A stretch of DNA of 20,960 nucleotides from Cellvibrionales bacterium (lineage in GTDB: Bacteria; Pseudomonadota; Gammaproteobacteria; Pseudomonadales; JAHEGP01), in the NCBI GenBank assembly GCA_024645065.1, contig JAHEGP010000021.1, forward strand, positions 1-20,960, written 5' to 3'. The position numbers and the translations under genes were made by a program. The notes under the pieces were generated by a model. That model saw only the letters and a program-made list of their open reading frames with translations, was not told the DNA's origin and did not search any database. Below, in pieces: positions 16,406 to 20,960 of this stretch; position 1 is the first letter of the stretch; each line of letters opens with the position of its first letter.

Positions 16406-16798
16406 TTAGTCGGTGATAGCCCGGGTGCGACCGTGATCATCGATGGCGACAAAGATGAAAGTGCCCTCGGTGACTTTGGTTACCTCCCGTACGCTGGAGT
16501 AGGAAGCCCACACCTCGATATTGATCTCCATTGAACTGCGACCAATCGACAGCAGTTCGGCGTAGCAGCTCACCAGGGCGCCAACCCTGACCGGTACCAT
16601 AAAGCTCATGCGGTCAATCGCCACGGTAGCGACCCGCCCCCGCGCCCGTTTGCTTGCAGCAACACCGCCAGCGAGGTCCATCTGTGACACCAGCCAGCCG
16701 CCAAAAATATCTCCATTGGCGTTGGTATCCCGCGGCATGGCGATGGTTTGCAACACCAGCTCGCCGGAGGGTTTGGGGGGTGGGTCGATCATAGCCAT
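16406..16798 (-). CDS. yciA: YciA-like acyl-CoA thioesterase (hotdog fold)
   Basis: This 130-residue protein is almost the length of E. coli YciA (132). It carries the family signature MPRDTNANGDIFGGWLVSQMDLAGG near the start, then ATVAIDRMSFMVPVRVGALV and SMEINIEVWA, with a short acidic tail. YciA-type enzymes hydrolyse a broad range of acyl-CoAs in the cytoplasm. An AAGGAA on the minus strand (complement of about 16806-16811) precedes the ATG at 16798. The gene follows dctM by 44 bp on the same strand, so it is probably the last gene of a dctQ-dctM-yciA operon. This places acyl-CoA release next to carboxylate transport, a link that is inferred. Confidence 0.95.
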   Translation of the reverse strand: MAMIDPPPKPSGELVLQTIAMPRDTNANGDIFGGWLVSQMDLAGGVAASKRARGRVATVAIDRMSFMVPVRVGALVSCYAELLSIGRSSMEINIEVWASYSSVREVTKVTEGTFIFVAIDDHGRTRAITD

Positions 16799-16842
16799 AG
16801 TACGTTTCCTTGTTATTTTTAGTTGAACGTGGCGAGCGCAGC

Positions 16843-18204
16843 TTAGTTGTAGATCAGGCCCGGCAACCAGGTGGCGAGGTCGGGCCAGGCAAAGAGTACC
16901 AGTATAAGAGTTAACTGCAACAGGATAAAAGGTGTAACCCCGCGATATATATCGGCGCTTTGCACCGACTCGGGTGCGACACCCCGCAAGTAAAACAGGG
17001 CGAAGCCGAAGGGCGGCGTGAGGAAAGACGTCTGCAGATTGACGGCAATGACGATACCAAGCCAGACCGGGTCGACACCCATCGCCAGCAGAATGGGGCC
17101 GACGATCGGAACCACGACGAAAGTAATTTCGATAAAGTCCAGGATAAAGCCGAGCAGGAAGATAACCAGCATCACCAGCAGGGTCGCGCTGAGGGCGCCG
17201 CCAGGCAGTTGCTCGAACAGGTGGCGGATGAGTGTATCGCCGCCAAAGCCACGAAACACCAGCGAAAAAAGTGCTGCCCCGATCAGTATCATGAACACCA
17301 TGGCGCTGGTTTGGGTGCTCTCGAGACCGACCTGGAACAAGCGGCTTCGGGTTAATTCGCCTTTCGCCGCTGCCAGCAGGGTGGCACCGAGGGCGCCAAC
17401 ACCCGCCGCCTCGGTTGGTGTCGCGGCGCCACTGAGAATTGAGCCCAGCACAGTAAGGATGAGCAGCAGTGGAGGCAGGATGGCTCGCCAGATGGGAGGG
17501 CCCTGCGAATCCACCTCCACGGGGGGCATACTCGCCGGGCGCAACAGGGCGTATCCGGCAATGTACAGTGTGTAGAGCAGGATCAGGATGAGGCCGGGAA
17601 GAAGAGCGCCGACAAACAGGTCACCCACTGAAACGGTATCGGGGGTAAAATTGCCCAGCGCCAGTTGCGCCTCCTGGTAGCTACTGGAAAGTACATCGCC
17701 CAGCAGCACCAGGGCAATGGAAGGCGGAATGATCTGCCCCAGCGTCCCTGTTGCGCAAATCGTGCCGCAGGCAAGCGCCGGGTTATAACCTCTTTTCAGC
17801 ATGGTCGGCAGGGACATCAGTCCCATGGTGACCACGGTTGCGCCGACGATACCGGTACTGGCTGCCAGCAGAGACCCCACCAGAATCACCGAAATGCTGA
17901 GTCCGCCCCGGCGTTTGCCAAACAGCCCACCCATCGCCTCCAGCAACTCTTCTGCTATGCGCGAGCGCTGCAGCATGACACCCATCAGCACGAAGAGCGG
18001 CACCGCCGTGAGTGTGGTGTTGTCCATAATTCCGAACAGGCGATTGGGAAGTGCACCCAGAAACGCAGGGTCGAAATGCCCGCTCAGGATACCGATTGCC
18101 GCTCCCAGCAGGGCGCTCCCGCCCAAAGTGAATGCGACCGGGTAGCCCAGCATCAACAGCAGGCACACCAGCGCAAACATGAGAAGGGCGCTGTACTCAG
18201 CCAT
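16843..18204 (-). CDS. dctM: TRAP transporter large permease (DctM type)
   Basis: This 453-residue, very hydrophobic protein has about a dozen membrane helices. TRAP large-subunit landmarks are VPLFVLMGVMLQRSRIAEELLEAMGGLFGKRRGGLSISV, GSLLAASTGIVGATVVTMGLMSLPTML, CGTICATGTLGQIIPPSIALVLLGD and, near the end, NLQTSFLTPPFGFALFYLRGVAP. It carries out sodium-driven uptake with DctQ and the binding protein. The start overlaps the dctQ stop by 8 bp, which indicates coupled translation. The 'PTEAAG' segment between the two halves is the usual loop. Confidence 0.96.
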   Translation of the reverse strand: MAEYSALLMFALVCLLLMLGYPVAFTLGGSALLGAAIGILSGHFDPAFLGALPNRLFGIMDNTTLTAVPLFVLMGVMLQRSRIAEELLEAMGGLFGKRRGGLSISVILVGSLLAASTGIVGATVVTMGLMSLPTMLKRGYNPALACGTICATGTLGQIIPPSIALVLLGDVLSSSYQEAQLALGNFTPDTVSVGDLFVGALLPGLILILLYTLYIAGYALLRPASMPPVEVDSQGPPIWRAILPPLLLILTVLGSILSGAATPTEAAGVGALGATLLAAAKGELTRSRLFQVGLESTQTSAMVFMILIGAALFSLVFRGFGGDTLIRHLFEQLPGGALSATLLVMLVIFLLGFILDFIEITFVVVPIVGPILLAMGVDPVWLGIVIAVNLQTSFLTPPFGFALFYLRGVAPESVQSADIYRGVTPFILLQLTLILVLFAWPDLATWLPGLIYN

Positions 18205-18784
18205 CGAGCGGCTGGACCCGGTCCGCTGCCTGACCGTGTTTCGGGCTGGCAGGCGTTGCGCTCACGGCGACCTTGAGTAAGGCGAGCCGTCGCAGGATTT
18301 CTGCCAGTCCCTGTAGCAGCAGCGTTACCGCTAATATCGGGATCAGCGATTTCAGCAAAAACACGGCCCCCAGACCACCGGGATCGGCGGAAGACTCCCG
18401 TATCGCCCAGGAGTTGCAGACATAGGTCAAGCTTATCCAGAAAATAAATACGCACATGGGGGCCAGTAAAACGATGCTGCCAATGCAATCGATCCAGGCG
18501 CGGGTGCGGGGTGACCAACGGCGATAAAAGATATCAACCCTGACGTGGGCATCGCGTTGCAAGGTGTAAGCCGCCCCGAGCATAAATACCGCTGCATGGA
18601 GGTAGTTGACCGACTCCTGGAGCGCCTGTGAGCCCACATTGAAACCGTAGCGCAGCACAACCACCAGGCCGGTAGCCAATGCCATCAGCAGGCAGAGCCA
18701 GGCCGCCAGTCTGCCGCAGGCACCGGTAATCCGGTCGAGGCGCCTGGCAAGCGCCAGGCTGCGAGGCGGCGTAGCGTCATTCAT
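18197..18784 (-). CDS. dctQ: TRAP transporter small permease (DctQ type)
   Basis: This 195-residue protein has four predicted membrane helices: about 25-48, 60-80 (LQESVNYLHAAVFMLGAAYTL), 100-122 and 145-170. DAHVRVDIFYRR lies between helices 2 and 3, the typical DctQ signature. The small subunit forms a complex with DctM in the inner membrane. The start at 18784 has a GAAG upstream on the minus strand and a TACAAT -10-like box (complement of 18813-18818). The first ~20 residues and the last ~20 are hydrophilic and cytoplasmic. The gene heads the minus-strand dctQ-dctM-yciA group. Confidence 0.93.
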   Translation of the reverse strand: MNDATPPRSLALARRLDRITGACGRLAAWLCLLMALATGLVVVLRYGFNVGSQALQESVNYLHAAVFMLGAAYTLQRDAHVRVDIFYRRWSPRTRAWIDCIGSIVLLAPMCVFIFWISLTYVCNSWAIRESSADPGGLGAVFLLKSLIPILAVTLLLQGLAEILRRLALLKVAVSATPASPKHGQAADRVQPLDG

Positions 18785-18933
18785 GTTACGAAGTCTTCAT
18801 CATGGGTACAGTATTGTAACTGAAAGCGCCCAGCCTGCCGGGCTTGCAAGTGGCCTTATCGAACGGCCTGGGAAAGAGCTGCGGGCCACTCGTTGCAGTC
18901 GAGGCCCTGGACTGCCTTTGCGGCAATGGGTAG

Positions 18934-18942
18934 TGTTATAAT
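18934..18942 (+). promoter_or_regulatory. Extended -10 promoter of the DUF4265-yaaA-DUF938 cluster
   Basis: TGTTATAAT is a perfect extended -10 element (TGN plus consensus TATAAT at 18937-18942). No good -35 is seen at 17 bp, as often found with extended -10 promoters. Transcription would begin near 18949, about 24 bases before the TTG start at 18973, leaving room for GCGAGG (18955-18960) as ribosome binding site. Confidence 0.6.
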
Positions 18943-18972
18943 CCGCCGCTTCGCAGCGAGGCAGCCCCGACA

Positions 18973-19479
18973 TTGACCGACCAGGCTTCAATTCTCCAGC
19001 TTTATGCCGGTACCCGCGGTGACGGTGAGCCGGTGGTTGAAAAAGTTGCTGTGCGGCGCAATGACGACGGCAGTTACCGCCTGTTGCACTCCCCGGCATT
19101 TGTGCGCGGCCTGGCCGGCGGTGACAGCTTTGTCATGGTGTCAGAGCGAGCCGGCACTTTCAAGGTGTCGAAGCGAGCCGGTAATATTGCTGTGCGAGTG
19201 TACTGTAAAACCTCGGTCGACGCGCTCGATACCGCGTTGACCCCCCAGGTTTCCCAGCTGGACGGGCGCCGGGATATCAAGTCGCAGTACCTGCTGGTTT
19301 ATTCGATACCGGTGGCAGCGGGTTTCGACAGCATCGAAGCAATATTTGATCAGGTGGTCAGCGGTAGCGCCGATGCCAGCTGGAGTTATGGCAATGTCTA
19401 CGACGAGCATACCGGCGAGCCGATGCAATGGTGGCAGCAGCCGTCGAATCCCAATGAGATTCATCTGAAAAGGAGCTAA
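18973..19479 (+). CDS. DUF4265-like protein of unknown function
   Basis: This 168-residue soluble protein has the pattern LYAGTRGDGEPVVEKVAV, YRLLHSPAFVRGLAGGDSFVMV, then SKRAGNIAVRVYCK, VYSIPVAAGFDSIEAIFDQV and a C-terminal SYGNVYDEHTGEPMQWW. I recall this style from proteins annotated DUF4265 in pseudomonads, but I am not certain of the assignment. No catalytic motif is evident. The start must be TTG: an in-frame TAG lies at 18931 and the next in-frame ATG is about 55 codons downstream, inside the conserved part. The extended -10 box gives a fitting short leader. Its stop codon follows the AGGAG that serves yaaA, so the two are tightly coupled. Confidence 0.8.
   Translation: MTDQASILQLYAGTRGDGEPVVEKVAVRRNDDGSYRLLHSPAFVRGLAGGDSFVMVSERAGTFKVSKRAGNIAVRVYCKTSVDALDTALTPQVSQLDGRRDIKSQYLLVYSIPVAAGFDSIEAIFDQVVSGSADASWSYGNVYDEHTGEPMQWWQQPSNPNEIHLKRS
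19471..19475 (+). promoter_or_regulatory. yaaA ribosome binding site overlapping the end of the preceding gene
   Basis: AGGAG ends 10 bp before the yaaA ATG at 19486 and sits in the last sense codons before the TAA at 19477, so translation of the preceding gene likely opens this site. Confidence 0.6.
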
Positions 19480-19485
19480 GTCGCA

Positions 19486-20253
19486 ATGCTCGTGGTTATT
19501 TCCCCGGCCAAGACCCTCGATTTCGAAACCGCGCCGATTATTCGCAAGAGCAGCCAGCCATTGTATCTGGATGACGCCCAGGTGCTGGTGCAGCAGTTGC
19601 AGCAGTTGGCGCCGCACCAGCTGTCATCGTTGATGTCGATCAGCGATAAACTCGGGGAACTCAATTATGATCGCTACCAGGCCTGGCGCCGCCCGTTCTC
19701 CCTGGACAATGCCAAACAGGCCCTGCTGGCGTTCAAGGGTGACGTCTACACCGGGCTCAACCCGGAACAGTTCAGCCAGGAAGATTTTGCCTTTGCCCAA
19801 CGCCATCTCTATATCCTGTCGGGCTTGTACGGTGCATTGCGGCCCCTCGACCTCATTCGACCCTACCGTCTGGAAATGGGCACCCGGCTGGAAAATCCCA
19901 GGGGCGCCAATCTCTATGAATTCTGGGGCGACAGGATCACCGAGAGTGTCAACAAGGCGGTCAAGATGTCGGGGAGTGAGGTGCTGGTCAATCTCGCGTC
20001 CAACGAGTACTTCAAGTCGATCAAGCCCCATGTCCTGCGGTGCGAGGTCATTACCCCGGTATTCAAGGAAAATAAAGCTGGCAAGTACAGGGTGATCAGC
20101 TTTTTGGCCAAAAAGGCCAGGGGTATGATGACTGCCTATATCATTCGAAATCGACTGGACCTGCCCCAGGATATCAAGGCCTTTGCCGAGGCCGGCTATA
20201 GCTACAACGCGGGCCTGTCCTCTGCCCGGGAATGGGTGTTCTCCCGGGGCTAA
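19486..20253 (+). CDS. yaaA: Peroxide stress protein YaaA
   Basis: This 255-residue protein matches the YaaA/DUF328 family closely (E. coli 258). It has SPAKTLDF at the N-terminus, then FKGDVYTGL, LYILSGLYGALRPLDLIRPYRLEMGT, NLASNEYFKSI, VFKENKAGKYRVISFLAKKARGMM and a C-terminal AGYSYN. In E. coli YaaA limits intracellular free iron during hydrogen peroxide stress and so protects DNA; it binds DNA with a helix-hairpin-helix-like fold. The gene is second in a three-gene cluster and shows no OxyR-type site that I can recognise. Confidence 0.96.
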   Translation: MLVVISPAKTLDFETAPIIRKSSQPLYLDDAQVLVQQLQQLAPHQLSSLMSISDKLGELNYDRYQAWRRPFSLDNAKQALLAFKGDVYTGLNPEQFSQEDFAFAQRHLYILSGLYGALRPLDLIRPYRLEMGTRLENPRGANLYEFWGDRITESVNKAVKMSGSEVLVNLASNEYFKSIKPHVLRCEVITPVFKENKAGKYRVISFLAKKARGMMTAYIIRNRLDLPQDIKAFAEAGYSYNAGLSSAREWVFSRG

Positions 20254-20255
20254 GC

Positions 20256-20846
20256 ATGGAAAAGCCCTTTTCCCAGGCTTGCGAGAACAATAAAGAGCCG
20301 ATCCTGGGCGTGTTGAGAAATACCTTTGCCAATGCCAGCCGGGTAGTCGAGATTGGCAGCGGTACCGGCCAGCATGCGGTATTTTTTGCCCGCCATATGC
20401 CCTGGCTGGTTTGGCAAACCACCGATCTGCCGCAGCATCATGCAGGCATTCGCTGTTGGCTGGAGCAGGGGCCGGATAACGCCCTGCCGCCATTGGCTCT
20501 GGATGTGATGAGCGACGATTGGCCAGTCGCAAGCATGGAAGCCCTGTTTACCGCGAATACCCTGCACATCATGAGCTGGGAGGCCGTAAAGGGTTTTTTT
20601 CGGGGTGCGGGAGAGCGTATGCTGGCCGGCGGGATGATGTGCGTTTACGGGCCATTCAATTACGCCGGCGCCTTTACCAGTGACAGTAATGCGAGCTTCG
20701 ATGCCTGGCTGCGCCAGCGCGATCCCCTTGGCGGCATCCGCGATTTCGAAGCGGTCGATTTACTGGCGTCCCGGGCAGGCTTCAGACTGTTTGCTGACAG
20801 CGCGATGCCGGCAAACAATCGCCTGTTGTGTTGGCAGCGCCGCTAG
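20256..20846 (+). CDS. DUF938 SAM-dependent methyltransferase
   Basis: This 196-residue class I methyltransferase has the DUF938 N-terminus KPFSQACENNKEPIL, the SAM loop VVEIGSGTGQHAVFFARHMP (about 30-49) and the acidic DLP after strand 2. FTANTLHIMSW and MCVYGPFNYAGAFTSDSNASFDAWLR follow, then a closing NNRLLCWQRR. Its substrate is unknown. The ATG is 2 bp after the yaaA stop, so translation is probably by reinitiation. A 95-bp gap follows before the next gene. Confidence 0.93.
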   Translation: MEKPFSQACENNKEPILGVLRNTFANASRVVEIGSGTGQHAVFFARHMPWLVWQTTDLPQHHAGIRCWLEQGPDNALPPLALDVMSDDWPVASMEALFTANTLHIMSWEAVKGFFRGAGERMLAGGMMCVYGPFNYAGAFTSDSNASFDAWLRQRDPLGGIRDFEAVDLLASRAGFRLFADSAMPANNRLLCWQRR

Positions 20847-20871
20847 ACATGATGTTTTGACCTGCCCAACC

Positions 20872-20901
20872 TCAACGCTCGTGGATTACCATTGGCGTTG
20901 A
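20872..20901. repeat. Small inverted repeat upstream of the last gene
   Basis: TCAACGC (20872-20878) and GCGTTGA (20895-20901) are perfect 7-bp inverted arms separated by 16 bp. They lie between the DUF938 stop and the next start. This could be an operator half-site pair or a weak terminator; no T-tract follows. Confidence 0.35.
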
Positions 20902-20941
20902 ACAAAGAACCGGTGGCAGAGCCACATTGAGGAGGGCAGGC

Positions 20942-20960
20942 ATGAAAGAGTTTACCGCAA
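20942..20960 (+). CDS. Start of a further gene, cut by the window end
   Basis: An ATG at 20942 begins MKEFTA. GAGGAGGG (20929-20936) lies 5 bp upstream, the strongest ribosome binding site in the window. Only six codons are visible, so the product cannot be named. Confidence 0.6.

Noticed and set aside
19624..20532. 302-codon minus-strand open frame
   Set aside because: Antisense to yaaA and the DUF938 gene, both well supported.

Overview
The window comes from a moderately GC-rich gammaproteobacterial chromosome. GlmU, GlmS, UvrD, YaaA, YciA, QmcA and the DUF938 methyltransferase all read as gammaproteobacterial. The mix of ergothioneine genes, a TRAP transporter and a multiheme cytochrome suggests a marine lineage, perhaps near Halieaceae/Cellvibrionales. 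That placement is inferred from protein style, not from a marker gene. I see no rRNA, tRNA, CRISPR array or prophage.

Layout. 1-2995: the 3' part of glmU followed at 8 bp by glmS, together making the amino-sugar precursor UDP-GlcNAc. 2996-3675: no intact gene, but a decayed IS110-family transposase fragment with three in-frame stops. 3676-4990: an nfeD-like gene and a qmcA/stomatin-like gene, a membrane-scaffold pair. 5048-7231 (minus): a secreted protein with eight CXXCH haem sites followed by HEAT-like and TPR repeats. 7343-10503: a diverged PhzF-like protein whose gene overlaps egtB, then egtD, so most of an ergothioneine pathway. 10513-11037 (minus): a DUF427 protein, convergent with egtD. 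11230-12903: a saccharopine-dehydrogenase/trans-enoyl-reductase-like protein and a VOC (glyoxalase-fold) protein. 13041-15191: uvrD.

15219-18784 holds a complete tripartite TRAP transporter in a split arrangement. The TakP-like binding protein is on the plus strand just behind uvrD. The small and large permease genes plus a YciA-like acyl-CoA thioesterase run on the minus strand toward it. 18973-20846 is a plus-strand cluster: a DUF4265-like protein, yaaA (peroxide stress) and a DUF938 methyltransferase, behind a good extended -10 promoter. The last 19 bases begin another gene with a strong ribosome binding site.

The least ordinary parts are the octahaem/HEAT/TPR cytochrome, the PhzF-like protein that is translationally tied to egtB but seems to lack the usual acidic catalytic residue, and the split TRAP locus with an apparently membrane-anchored binding protein and a thioesterase in the permease operon. 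Most of the window is core metabolism. I did not find a clear new multi-gene system.
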